Origin: Punica granatum
Taxonomy: Eukaryota; Streptophyta; Magnoliopsida; Myrtales; Lythraceae
Length of the DNA stretch: 64,000 nt
Assembly: GCF_007655135.1 (NCBI RefSeq)
Contig: NC_045130.1
Coordinates: forward strand, 16,244,001 to 16,308,000
Direction of reading: 5' to 3'
A program made the position numbers and the translations under genes. The notes under the pieces were generated by a model, which was given only the letters and a program-made list of their open reading frames with translations, was not told the DNA's origin and did no database searches. This document shows, piece by piece, positions 1-11,617 of this stretch (positions within the stretch are counted from its first letter, which is position 1; each line of letters begins with the position of its first letter).

Positions 1-735
1 TATCCACACTCTTATTGCTAATGGCTCGGACAGTTCTCAAAGTTCTCCAATTTCAGACAAACTTTGTGCCAGACGTAATTTCAGACACATACCTACCATG
101 ACGCGTATTGGCACTCATTTTTTCCTAACACACCTTAACTGGGAAAGGCAAAGAAAAATATCCTATGATTGATCGACGCACATTCTGTGCGTTCAGGAAA
201 AGAGTCGAGAAAGCCTATCTCTCCTCTAGTGCTATCTTTTGGTCTAGGAGAGGATGACACGCCAAACTTTGCCACCATACATCGTGTCGACTATTTTCTG
301 GACCAATTATTCTGAATCCGACACATCGACTTCATAAGACATGCCCCCTCTCTGTGACAGTGTGACAGCGCCTACTATGTCTCGTAACCGGACATAATGG
401 TAGAGGTTCAGAACAAAAGGAGAAAGAAAATACGAAGAGAAGCAAAAACTCAAAAGAGAACTTGCACTCATCAAAATGTTCAGTATCCACATCCACAATA
501 TAAATGATCACAAGATACAACTAAGCACATGAAGAAATCCACAGATCATCAAAGAATTCTCCAATCGACCCCCCTAGAATGCAAATTCAGTAAACAGTGG
601 AACAGGACCAATCATGTGACCAGGCCATGCTTTAAAAATACGACGACCAGCTGCTTGAGACTGCAGATTATGATCCCATTAGTTAACGCAAAAAAGGAGA
701 TGCAACCGGTCTGCTCACACATTCGGTGGTCTCGA
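1..735. other. Downstream flank of the DnaJ gene, no gene seen
   Basis: Contains the 3' UTR and terminator region of the DnaJ gene (its stop codon is at 736-738). Short ORFs here show no recognisable protein pattern. Confidence 0.5.
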
Positions 736-3700
736 TTATGATGATGGACCTGCATGCTGTTTAATGTCTGTCTCATGTCTGAGGCTGTTCTCTCTGCTGT
801 ACGCAGCCTTGGCACCCTGAGGAAAAATTTCCGAGGGTGGTATCAAGTTAGACTATTGTAATTGGAAAGGAAATAAGTGTATGCTCCGATCGTATTCCTG
901 AACTGTTTTCTGTTACTACAACTTTTCTTCTGAGACAAAGTCTCCGTGAAGTTATATTTGAGAATGGTTTCCTGGAAGCATCCTACTGATATTTTCTCTC
1001 TAACTATGCATTTCATGCAAAGCAATCTTAATTTTGTTAACTTTGTTTGTGGGAAGCTGATTTCATCAATCATAGCAGTTGTGGTCTGAATATGCTAACT
1101 ACAAGTAACAGTTTCCACATCCAAAGCGTGACCCGCTTTCTGCATAATACTTTCAGAGTGCTGATCTGGAGACGGTCCTTGAAGATATCTACATGTCAAT
1201 GGGTAACAAAGCAATGAAGAGGTAGACAAGGAAGCAAACTCACTTGGAAGACTGTCCCGAGCTTTTTCAAAGCTAAGGCACGTAGCTTTAGAACTTCCTT
1301 GGACGCAGTAGGATCCTTAAGAACCTAAAGATCAAAAAGGCACAAAGCAAGCAATCATGTGTCTCGGTCAGGGACGAGCAATTATGCAAGATCCCAATGG
1401 ACATTTGTTTTCGTATATTTTCAGATTTATCATGCAAATCCCATGTATTCAACCCTTCCTAATCATATGTTGTCAATAAGCTGATAACTAACGAGGGGAG
1501 TTTCCGAACTCACCCTGTTGCAGACTTGGGACAAAGTCAACTCAATATTGAACACATTTATTTTCCAGTTGTTTTCGTATATTTTCAGATTTATCATGCA
1601 AATCCCATGTATTCAACCCTTCCTAATCATATGTTGTCAATAAGCTGATAACTAACAAGGGGAGTTTCCGAACTCACCCTGTTGCAGACTTGGGACAAAG
1701 TCGACTCGATATCGACCACATTTATTTTCCAGAGAGAATTGATCACGGCATCCTTCTTGTCTTGAGCGGCCTTTAGTACGGCCTCTTCACTGGCTTCTCC
1801 CTCATGCATATGCATCAGCTCATCCTGTAACTGAATAAGGGAGACCGCACCTGTGGATCCAAAGAGAAATAAGTTTACATTAGGCATGCTAATCAGGTAG
1901 CCAGGAGTTGGTGTAACCATGGATATGGAGGTTTGTAGCCCCAGGAACTGCAGGGGTCCACATTTCCCCTCTCTGTCAGTGCACCTACACCTCGTAAAAT
2001 TGATGCTTTTGGCTAAAAAAAAAATCAGTTATTGCTGGAGGAGCCAAACTTTTTCCAGAATCTCTCCAGGTCTGGCCTGGCCTATTGCAAAGGACCCATC
2101 TCCGAGTATGATGCAATACTCTGTTACTTCAACTTGTTTTTCGTTTTTAAACATCATATACTCACATCTTGTATAAGGCGAAAAACATGTATGTAACATT
2201 GTGTTTCTGCAATACCGGTACTTCAAGCAAGCCCCAGCTAAACTGTTCCCGGGCCTAAACTCTTTGCCCTGACCCAATTCTTTGTTTAGGCCTTAACCAG
2301 TTCGACTCGTGAAATTTAAGTACCTGCAGCAGCCATTGCTTGGGATTTGATCTGGTGGCCTTTGTCCCGAACCCACTCAGCTATATATGGTACCCTCATA
2401 TACCGCCTATCCTTCCCAAGTTCTCGTGCTGCTTTCCTCGTGTAAATGTAACCAATTGTGTGAAGCATTGCTTCACCAAAAGCTGCAATGAAAAGAAGAT
2501 TAATAATTTCTGAAGCCATGACAAAGATTGAACAGGTACTTAAAATTTTTCCCATTCTGACTCTTTCCCAGCAGCTAAAAGTCATAGAAAATGAGATTCC
2601 AAAGTCAACAGCTGAATGAAATTCATCTGACAAGAATACTAACCCGCTACTGAGAGGCGTTTCGCTTCTGAATTTGCCCATTCCACAAACTCTTCTGTTC
2701 GACCTTCAACAAAAGGCTGAAGCCGATCTTTGAGAATGGTTATGAGTTTGTCTACTCTCTCCTTCTGCATTGCCTGCATCATGTAAATTATTTTCATTCA
2801 GACAACATGCTTTAGACAACTGAAACGACAACCAAAAAATTAGATGAATTTACACTTCTGTTCTTTTCAAGCAGGAGTTAGGATGAGTTTTACGTTAGGA
2901 AACATTAGTTTAGGAACTGTACCTTCATCTTCTCCTGAAATTCCGAATCATGTGGTTCTTCAGCAGTAGCCATAGAGGCCAATGCAAGTTTCCCGATGTA
3001 ATCTTCAAAATAATCACTCCCAAAAAGCATGCCGAAGACAGCTGCAGGGTCCACCATGGCATCCCTACCAAGGACAAAAATGTAATTCATGAACACTAAT
3101 GTCCTTTCTTCTGCATATCTTAAACAAAAACTTAGAAAGTAGTATGGGAACAACAAAAAATTTTAGGAACTGAAGAATATCTACATTTGCGCTGAAATAG
3201 TAGTATCCTCGGAACTTACTGAGAAACTCCTGCCTTTCCATACTTGTCATATGCCTCACGCTTATCGGGATCACTCAAAACTTGATATGCCTCCCCAAGT
3301 TTCTATACATACATCATAGGAAGGAAACATAAGATGAGGATCACAGTCCCAATAATCTGACAAAGTTTATTCACAACAAGAATCGAAATAAAAGCAAAGC
3401 ATCTCTTTCTGTATATTCTCCCGATTAGACCATCCCAAGTGATATGTCACCCCCATCCTCAAATGACATAGACACTTTAAGGAGTTCCCCACTCTTCATA
3501 AATTCTGATAATTTATTAATCCTTGTCATCGTTACTACTGAACTGACCTGGAACTTCTCAGCTGCTGTGGGATCTCCAGGGTTCTTGTCAGGATGAACTA
3601 CCCTCGCCTGAAACATAGAACCCACAAATTAATATTGAAGCATCTAAAAGATGTCAGCCCAAAATCTTCGGACGGTTTGTTCAATTTTGACAGCGAAACG

Positions 3701-4021
3701 TAATCATTAATCTATCCTCAGAAACAACAGAAAACCTCATGTTCGTTTGACATGTTCACTCCTCTAACCCAAAACTTAGGCACGCAGAAAAATCATAAAG
3801 GAAAATAATCCGCTGGCAAGAAATAAGTTCATTCGTCATTTCGATCCGTTCGAGAAGTTTCTCCTAGCAAATTTCAGCTGGGGTTTTCCTCTTCATTACA
3901 TAAGAATCGATGCCCAAGCGGCAAAAACGTTTACCTTGAGGTAGTAAGCCTTCTTTATGTCAGCCGGGGATGCGTCAGAGCTGACGCCCAATACGTCATA
4001 ATAAGCTGTTTCCTTCACCAT
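736..4021 (-). CDS. DnaJ homolog with J domain and DnaJ-X domain (chaperone DNAJ10 type), nine coding exons
   Basis: Co-chaperone expected to stimulate Hsp70 ATPase through its J domain. Exons read on the minus strand: 4021-3935, 3607-3548, 3302-3220, 3064-2923, 2773-2644, 2482-2324, 1850-1678, 1324-1244 and 816-736. All junctions are GT-AG and phases agree, giving 331 residues. The J domain is N-terminal, starting [13 protein letters not shown], with the catalytic HPD at residues 34-36. From about residue 125 the protein matches the plant DnaJ-X region, for example [17 protein letters not shown] and [14 protein letters not shown]. The last exon encodes [15 protein letters not shown], the usual tail of this family, which is normally about 345 residues. 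The start is chosen because MVKET is the conserved N-terminus. There is no signal peptide, zinc finger or G/F-rich region, so it is a type III (class C) J protein. Exon structure was worked out by eye, so single junctions could be off by a few bases. Confidence 0.93.
1405..1732. repeat. 164-bp tandem duplication across the exon 7/intron 7 border of the DnaJ gene
   Basis: Two copies, 1405-1568 and 1569-1732, differ at only a few sites. The right copy includes the last 55 bases of exon 7 and its functional donor. The left copy is a partial pseudo-exon (1514-1568) that still ends in a GT donor but has no acceptor beside it, and it has changed the codons for conserved residues. It should therefore be intronic. 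Confidence 0.92.
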
Positions 4022-4290
4022 GTTCTTCCGTTCTGCGATTCAGGGTTCACTGCAAGGGAAAGAAACTCCAATTCAATCACCAGTAAGCAAAAAATGCAAC
4101 TTGGGAAAGAAAGACAAATCATTATTTCTTCACGTTTCCCTTTCCTTGGAAAACCCAAAAATGGCAGAATCCACAGCTCTGCTAATGGTCCCAGAAAAAA
4201 AGATCCAGACTGTCAACCAAAAATCGCAGCTTTGGGGGACGCATCAATGGAAATCAGCAAGAAATGAGAGGAGGCCCTTACGGGTTAACC
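4022..4290 (-). other. Probable 5' UTR intron of the DnaJ gene
   Basis: Twenty-eight bases upstream of the DnaJ start codon there is a good acceptor, CCCTTGCAG on the minus strand, with the intron beginning at 4050. A GTAAGG donor lies near 4276-4281. This suggests a short non-coding leader piece (4022-4049), an intron of about 230 bp, and an upstream untranslated exon. The donor choice is inference. Confidence 0.45.
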
Positions 4291-4729
4291 AACAATCTGC
4301 AAGATCAAATGGCAGCACCTCCAAGTAATCTGAGACAGCGCCTGAGATGGAGATGGAATCGAATAACGGGTGTCAGGTCAAATGGATTTCTATGGAATAT
4401 ATTAACAAATTTACGCGGGGAAGAGGAACCTGGAGAAGCTTCCTCGGCGTCGTCCCCGTCGGGTCACCAGCACGCCGAAGGAGAAGCTTCGAGCAAATAA
4501 CGGGAGATGGGGGCTGTCGTCGGTAAGAAGGGAGCTTTCGAGCTGTCCTTGCCTTCCTCTGCGGCCAGAATCAAGAAGCTCTTCTCAGTTCGACGCGTGT
4601 AAGGAATCTACTGATGGTCGGAGGCGCTTCCGTACCGTTTCGGACCGTGTGTTGTCGGTCCAACCGTTTGCATCACGAACCGGTCTAGACCGGTCCAGTG
4701 TCCGGTTGGTCATCGACCGGTCTCAGAAA

Positions 4730-5020
4730 GTGAGGCACGATGCTGCTTCAGCTCCCACGTCGGGGGTTCGATCCCCGACCCCATCAAAAGCGGCCACCGC
4801 TGGAAATTGTGAGGGTGGGGGGAGTGTTGGGAGGTGACGAGCTGGTTGTTGCTTGCTCTGATGCTCTGTGGTTCTATATATTCGGCATGGCAAAGAGCAT
4901 CGGCTCCGGAGTGGTGAAACCCGGGTATGAGCACGTTTTTGCCAAAGTGCGGGTTGATGGCGACCGAGTGCTCCCACAGGCAGCACCGGAGTAGAATACC
5001 GACCGGCATCGAGCCTCGAC
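4730..5020 (+). repeat. GC-rich segment with a tRNA-like box B, possible retroelement fragment
   Basis: A box B-like word, GGTTCGATCCCCGACC, stands at about 4766-4781. I see no clear box A at the right distance and no A-tail, so this is neither a tRNA gene nor a clear SINE. The GC content and codon-free layout differ from the AT-rich DNA to its right. It may be a fragment of an old retroelement in the upstream region of the DnaJ gene. Confidence 0.25.
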
Positions 5021-5040
5021 AGCCCAGCCATTTTTCACAA

Positions 5041-5731
5041 ACTTAGAAATTGCGGCTGTGGGCCCAATTTGGTGACTTGAATGGGCTGGCCCGACCCAAA
5101 AAAATAGCCACGCTAGAGATGAAGATCATTATATTGAAAGTCTTCCACACTTATGAAGATCGGATGGCCAACTTCTGAATAAAAAATATCGTACTGAAGA
5201 ATGTCCTAAGGCTCGTAATCCCCTTCTTCATAACTGCTTCTGGTAAGAAATATTTATACGACACTATAAATGTAAACTCTGATGGTCCCTATCCAGACGG
5301 CCAATTGATCTGAAATCTATACCCTACGAGTTATTCTTTGCATATCGAACTTCATTTGCCAACCTAATTTGTCTTGTCCTTGCATGCAATGCATTGCAAT
5401 TGATCTATATGTTTTGTTCGATGCCTTCTAGAAGATGGATGGACCTTAATTTTCAAGCTTTACCAGCAATGAAATTAGTTAGTGAAAAAAAAAATCAACG
5501 AAAACCCTTCGCTTAAGCGATTATTTCTCTTTCGTGAGAGTGAGACTAGAGAGGCATAGGCTTGAGGAGAACGACACTACTCTATGACCGTCCAAACTCG
5601 ATCCACACGATATTACGTGGAAATTAGGCAAATACGCTTCGATGTGTTAGGACTAGTGATTAGTGAGAATAAATAAGAAAAAAATGTTACAACAACTTAT
5701 ATAAAAGCCATTCTATAAAAATCCAATAGGA
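5041..5731. other. AT-rich intergenic DNA, nothing recognised
   Basis: No ORF, repeat end or RNA gene that I can support. Confidence 0.5.
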
Positions 5732-5940
5732 CTGTGGCTCGGTGGTTAAGAAGCACACTTTGTTCATAAAGATTTAATTGTTCGATTCATCCTAAAACTA
5801 TGTAGGGAATACTCCCTCTTAGACCATTTGTATGACTTGTGGGGGCAAACCAACCTGTCTCATAAGCTTGAAAAGTTCACGTGAGCCATATAAATTAGTA
5901 GGCAAAGCACGAACATCCCCAGTTATTAAAAAAAAAAAAC
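5732..5940 (+). mobile_element. tRNA-derived SINE with A-tail
   Basis: A Pol III promoter is visible. Box A is TGGCTCGGTGG at 5735-5745. Box B, GTTCGATTC, lies about 35 bp downstream at 5780-5788. The body ends in a run of about 12 A (5928-5939). A diverged relative in the opposite orientation is at about 30430-30592, sharing the boxes, the AGAATACTCC word and the distal GTCTCATAAGCT-like word. I see no clear target-site duplication. Confidence 0.75.
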
Positions 5941-6674
5941 AAAGATAATCACTCTTGTATATGTTTCATTCTGTAGCGTACATACTAGAAATAGCGAGCA
6001 GCTTAGTAGGGTAACAAAAATTGCCTATTTGGGAGAAAAGAGAGTGAGTTGGATGACCAATCATATTTCGTCATCATTTGATAATGGGAAAGTTGAATTG
6101 GAGGGCTTCACATGAAAAGTTGGTGTAAAATAGTGGGTTTAATCATCCAATATTTTTCCTGCCTTTTTTTCCTCCAAACCGGACAATCTATACATATTAT
6201 GTAATTTTATACTTCTCGCACAAGAATTGACGAGAGCTCTCCATTCGATTGATGAAGAGCTTCCGTTCGTCTCTTGGACAATCAACTCTTCGCATCTCTT
6301 GTACATTAATATATACTTAACTTTTTTCACATTTTCACAATTAATTTTTTTTCGAATTTTCATAATATATTTATATATTAGATATTTTCAAAAAGTTTAT
6401 TTATTTTAAATTTTTTATTATTATAAAATTCGTAAATGTAATAATATCAATATAAAATAAAAATCGTAAAAAAATCCGTGTAATTTGCAAGTGAGATGAT
6501 TAATTTTATTATTATTTTGTAAATTTTTTTTAATTTCTATCGATTGAGTTTTTCTCTATCCCTATATTTTTCTTTTTGACTATTTTCACCAAATTTAATG
6601 ATCTTCTTATAACTTAAGGGAAGGGTTATAATTGAAGGAGGAGGGGTTCTCCCTCCAATCTCCTAGTATAAATT
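5941..6674. other. AT-rich intergenic DNA, nothing recognised
   Basis: Long A/T runs and no supported feature. The last eight bases (6667-6674) are the left target duplication of the next element. Confidence 0.5.
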
Positions 6675-7317
6675 ACTAGGGATGTGCACAGATATAGGGT
6701 ATACTCGGAACTTACCCATTAAGGTAGGGTCCGGGTAGCTCGTATTGAAAATAGGGTATAGTCCGGATATTAAAATTAGGAACCGATAGGGTACCTAGAA
6801 TCGAAATCGAAATTGGTACTTGGACCAAATAATAATTTCCCTAGTTATATTCAGATATATTTCTCTATTTTACTTTACCATATTCCCCTCTCTGTCTCTC
6901 TTTTCTCTTAGTGAAAGTTTCGCATTCTTTATCGTCGACAGCTTTGGTTTGACAATGATAGGTATATCCTTGGTGAGGCTGATCGTATTACAAATTTTTA
7001 GTTTTGTGGATGGATTCATGAGACCTATTACTCTTTGTTGTAGATGTATTGTGGATTTAATCTAAATTTATGTTGACATTCTGTTATGCGTAATCACTGA
7101 TTATGGATGAGACATTTTCGATTTTATTTAGCGAGACAAAAAAATTTTCATGTTTCAACATGATATCCGGAACCTGTGAAATAATACAGGTTCCGGGTAG
7201 ATTCTAGTTTCATGACTCAACAGGATAGGGTCCGGTTCCAAAATCTTGGAACTTGTTCTTTACATAGTAGGATCCGGGTATCGTGAAAAAAGTAGGGTAT
7301 CCGAAATCAAACACCCT
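6675..7317. mobile_element. Non-autonomous hAT-like element, copy 1
   Basis: Bounded by a perfect 8-bp direct repeat TATAAATT (6667-6674 and 7318-7325), the target-duplication size of hAT transposons. The ends are imperfect inverted repeats (CTAGGGATGTGC at the left, CACCCT at the right). The body has repeated GGTTCCGG/GGGTATC-type words on both arms. Copy 2 at 26957-27539 is clearly homologous, sharing for instance GGTAGCTCGTATTGAAAATA. No transposase ORF is present. Confidence 0.78.
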
Positions 7318-7325
7318 TATAAATT

Positions 7326-8320
7326 GCCATCACAATTCACTTTCTTTGAGAAGTATTAAAATTCACTTTACCAAAGACATCTAACTAGAAGTAGAAAATT
7401 AGGACGGGACCCAATAAATAAGTGGCTTGACAGAAATGTAATTCTAATAAAACATTTCAAAATTCGATAAACTGTTACGGTTCAATCCATACAAGTCTTA
7501 CTTAATGTATGTGATCAAAAACTAAATTATCCTTTTTTCACTTACAATGGGGACCGTGTATCTAATACTATGAAAGAAAAAATTTAATAATTAATAAAAA
7601 GCCATGGATAGTCACAAAGGCAGAACGTGCGCTATTGTGCTACACTCTTTTTTAATAGAAATTGAATTATTGCAATATTTGAATAAATCTTGACCATTTT
7701 AATATACCATAATGATTTTTTAGGGGGAAAAAAAAGAATATACCATAATGATCAATTTGTTTTTCCGGAGGTGATCAAATTAACATATACTTTTTCTACA
7801 CCCAAAAAAAAGTCAATAAAGCTTTTTAAAAAAGCTTTGTAAACGGTAAAATGGGTTTTACCTGTCAGCAAAAATGGGATTGATTTGAAAATCAACTCAC
7901 AAACACAAACAAAGCTTTAGGGTGTGATTATTGACTCCCCTAATCACAACGGCTAAAAAAGATTAAGAAAAGTGGAGATGCGTGAGTGTTCAAAAGACCC
8001 ATGATTAGGTTCATTTGATTGGGACTCTAATCAAAACCTTGGCAGCCATTTGTCTTATAGTAAAATATATTTTTTCGAGGGACTGTATTGGAATTGTGAT
8101 GTGACGTTAAAGGACAAAATTGGATGGCCATGATTTGAAGTCCAAAAGGAATCCCTATAAATAATTATTTTTCTGTTTTTATTTAATTTGAGATGGATTA
8201 AGTACAAAAGTTATTCGAATCCTAGGAAATTCTATTGCCTCCAAGTCTCAATTAGATAAAAGATGGACGTTAGGTGAGCCCGTTTCCCATGTTCTCTTGC
8301 CCTCCTTCCCTTTTATTTTT
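7326..8320. other. AT-rich intergenic DNA, nothing recognised
   Basis: No supported gene. It ends with TTTATTTTT (8312-8320), the left flank repeat of the foldback element. Confidence 0.5.
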
Positions 8321-8660
8321 CGAATAATTACGCCGTATACCCTAACGTTTGAAAGAAAATTTAATTTTTTACCTGAGATATCCCAACGTTGACGTGTTGA
8401 TTTCACATGTAACCCGACGCTAACTTTCCATCCGAAATTGATCTAATTGCTCACGTAACACGTTAATTTTGTAACATTGCTTACATGTGTTACAAAATTA
8501 ACGCGTCACATGTGCAATTCCGTCAATTTTGAACAGAAAGTTAGCGTCGGGTTAAATGTGAAACTAACATGTCAACGTTAGGATATTTCAGATAAAAAAT
8601 CAAATTTAAATTAGAACTAAAAATTCCTTTAAATGTTAGCTTATATGATGCAATTAACCC
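8321..8660. mobile_element. Foldback MITE (near-palindromic, Mutator-like by target duplication)
   Basis: The two halves are reverse complements with the centre near 8480. For example CCCGACGCTAACTTTC at about 8413 pairs with GAAAGTTAGCGTCGGG at about 8536, and GTAACACGTTAATTTTGTAAC pairs across the centre with TGTTACAAAATTAACGCGT. The flanks share the 9-mer TTTATTTTT (8312-8320 and 8661-8669), the length typical of Mutator-like elements. However, the repeat is low in complexity, so the class is uncertain. Confidence 0.75.
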
Positions 8661-8669
8661 TTTATTTTT

Positions 8670-10942
8670 TTGGCTTTCTATCTTAGTCTTACCCCCATAT
8701 TCCGCGAGCCCATTCAATCCACCCCATGTATTGATTAGTTTATGATCTGCTAAGAATAACGCAGAAGCTCCGATATTATTTTAATTATATATAAAAGAAT
8801 AAACTCTCCAGTCATCTCCATGATATCCACGAGTAAATGAGCCGCAACATGTTTCCGTAATATCACCGGACCTCCATTATAATGATCGATCAAAAAGACA
8901 AAAAATGAAGAAAAAGGAATTGTCTTGTCCTCGCAAATGGACTACTTGACGTAGAGCATTTGACTACCTCTCTTTGATATCTATATAAGGTACGGCACAT
9001 CATGAATAAAACTGAATGAATCGATTTATCGAATCAACAAAAATGAATAGATCAACCTGGTGCAGGTTTATAAGGTTGGAACTATATTGGTTGTACGCAC
9101 GTAGGAAAAATTATCCTGTGATTGATATTCGTAAGATTTCTCAAAGATATAAAAGAATTATGAGATATTTCCATGAATTTTTTTACGTGAATATATATAT
9201 ATATATTGGTCGTATAGGAGACCAACAATCTTGAGAGAAAAACATAACGAAACTATTGCAATCACGGGCCTCGGATATTCCGCACTCATATCGCGATCGA
9301 GGATTATGAATGCTTAAGAGCATTTTCTGGCCAAATTCACCTTGTTATATATTTGGTGGCTTTAATGATGTTTTCTTTACATCTTCAAAGGTTCAATCAA
9401 CTTTTATTTTCCGTGTAATTACAGTTACCTTTTTCCCATTGTTCCGTAATTCCTTTTAACATGTGTTCGCATTTTTTAGGATAATTCACTGCTCACCAAG
9501 ATGTTTTTGTTGTTCTTTACCGATATTCTAATGAATCTTTTTCTTTTTTTTTTCTTCCTCTTTGTCATACTAAAACAATTCAGAAATATAAAATGTGTGT
9601 TTCTTTTAGTAAATATATAATTTCATTCCTCAATAGATAGATTGCATTTCAATTGGGTCATTATCGTAAAATTTGCATAAAATTAATCCTTTTATACTTC
9701 AATTTGGTCCCTCTATCCATCAATTTGGTCTTTATGTTACATAACTTGCTCTTTTCTAATTTAATTCCGTGAATTTTTACATAATTAATTTCGTAACACA
9801 GAATGATAATTGTATTGCTTTACATTGCAGTTATACTTTGGTAGAGTTTAGTGTCTATGCTGGAAAATTTTGCAATCTACACTTTGTGTTTTTTAAGGTC
9901 CGATATAATTTAGATTAATTCATGAGAATGGGCGAAGGATTTTATGTAATTAAAACTATGTAGTGATAATAATAAATTATCTTGTCAATGGGAAACTAGC
10001 TTGTAGCTGTACATGAGTTTTTTTTTTCTGTTAGATTATTACCATGGCGATGTGAAGAATTATTTATTTACACTTTACCCTCGCACGTGCAGGATTATTA
10101 TTCACGATTGAAATAAATATTTATATTAATGATTTTTATTTTCAAAAATATTCACGTATACTGAGGTTTTTTAATTTATTTGTATTTAATTTTGATATTG
10201 GGATGATAAAAGTTTTTAAAAATTTCAGAATTTTACAGTCATAAAAATTATTTGATAACTTTTTAAAGTAAAAAATCGTACTAGAATTTTAAATTATTCT
10301 TAGAAATAAATATTTATATTTAATTAAATTTTTTATAACTCCTAGCAATATCATACAAAAATTTAAGTGTTTAATTAATATTAAGTTTAGATATTCTCAT
10401 GAAATTACAAATTACGTAATGAATATTCACATTTAATCAAAGTTAAGTTAAAAAATATATAGAAAGCAGAAAATGATGTACTGAGGGTTTATGTTTTTAG
10501 CTTGCTCAATGAGTCTTGGTAATTATTTATGCTGTCATTTCATATTAAAAAAATAATTGTAATCAATTTGAATTGAGATTAATCATTTCAAATAAAATTT
10601 AGTTTTATTCATTTTCAATATTATAACAATGATAACTGTTGAGAGTCAAAATCAAAGAAATCCCAAAGCGGACCATAAAGGGAAATTCATTGGGTTTGAA
10701 TGAGTTTTAGGTACCATGACTTATCAATTTGATTGCCAATCACTTGTAAGGCTAGTAAATGAAAATTTTATATGATAATAGAGAGGATTATATTCCAGTG
10801 TTTATTTGTTGAGGGCAATCAAAATGCGCCTCTATCGGCCCGAGATTTAGAACTCATGATCTATTTGTCAAGTATTTCTCCTCCTCCCCTCGCCTGATTG
10901 TGGAAGAAGCCCACTTCATGATTATAAAGTTCAAACACGGAA
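8670..10942. other. AT-rich intergenic DNA, nothing recognised
   Basis: A 72-codon ORF at 9016-9234 resembles no family I know. A short (TA)n run lies near 9190-9208. Confidence 0.5.
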
Positions 10943-10947
10943 GTGGA

Positions 10948-11612
10948 TGTTGTATAAATTCCATTTATTATTATATTTACGAATAATATATTATTTAATT
11001 TGTTATGAATTGTAATTGATATGAGTTAATTTGTCTTGAATTTTTTACCGTTATTGGTCAATTGACTTATTCAAAATGATATTAAATCCATTAAATCCAT
11101 TTTTTAATGGTCGAGTAAACTACCGTTCAAGAAATTAATTATAAGAGTAATTCAACTGTCTGAGATTTTAAGCTATAAAAGGCATGCAGGCTACACATAT
11201 ATATAGAGTTCGAGTGGTCTAAATACCGTAGTATAAAGTCTATTTTTGAGTTCTTATACTAGATATTCATATAATACTTTATATTTCTCGGGTTGGGTTC
11301 TAGTGAGGAGATATAGTGATTGCAACATAATATCTCTCGTGAGCATTGTATCCTGGGGTTAGATATTTTCATTGAAGCCGCGTTGCAACAGTGCGGAGGA
11401 ATTCTATCCTTAAGAGAACTTCCTAGAAGTGCATTGCCCCTATTTTGTTTTCGAGTTTCTTGTGCTTATCGTTAAATTCTATATTTTATTTTGATGTGCT
11501 ATCTTAATCTAATTCCTCATAATTGTGTTTTTCATAAATTATAATTGTTTGAGTAAAGTTTATTATCGTGTATTTTATCGAATTTCTCCACATATCAAAA
11601 TTTACCACAACA
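10948..11612 (+). mobile_element. Solo LTR with TATA box
   Basis: Begins TGTTGT and ends CCACAACA, fitting the TG...CA rule. It is flanked by GTGGA (10943-10947) and ATGGA (11613-11617), a 5-bp target duplication with one change. A CTATAAAAGG TATA box at about 11173 marks the U3/R promoter and the plus orientation. No primer-binding site follows and no second LTR is nearby, so it is a solo LTR left by recombination. The TGTTGT...ACAACA ends suggest Ty1/copia, but this is a guess. Confidence 0.7.
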
Positions 11613-11617
11613 ATGGA

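Noticed and set aside
4766..4781. tRNA gene suggested by a perfect box B
   Set aside because: No box A at the right spacing and no cloverleaf can be folded around it.
9016..9234. 72-codon plus-strand ORF
   Set aside because: No homology pattern and composition of AT-rich DNA. Its end runs through a (TA)n tract.
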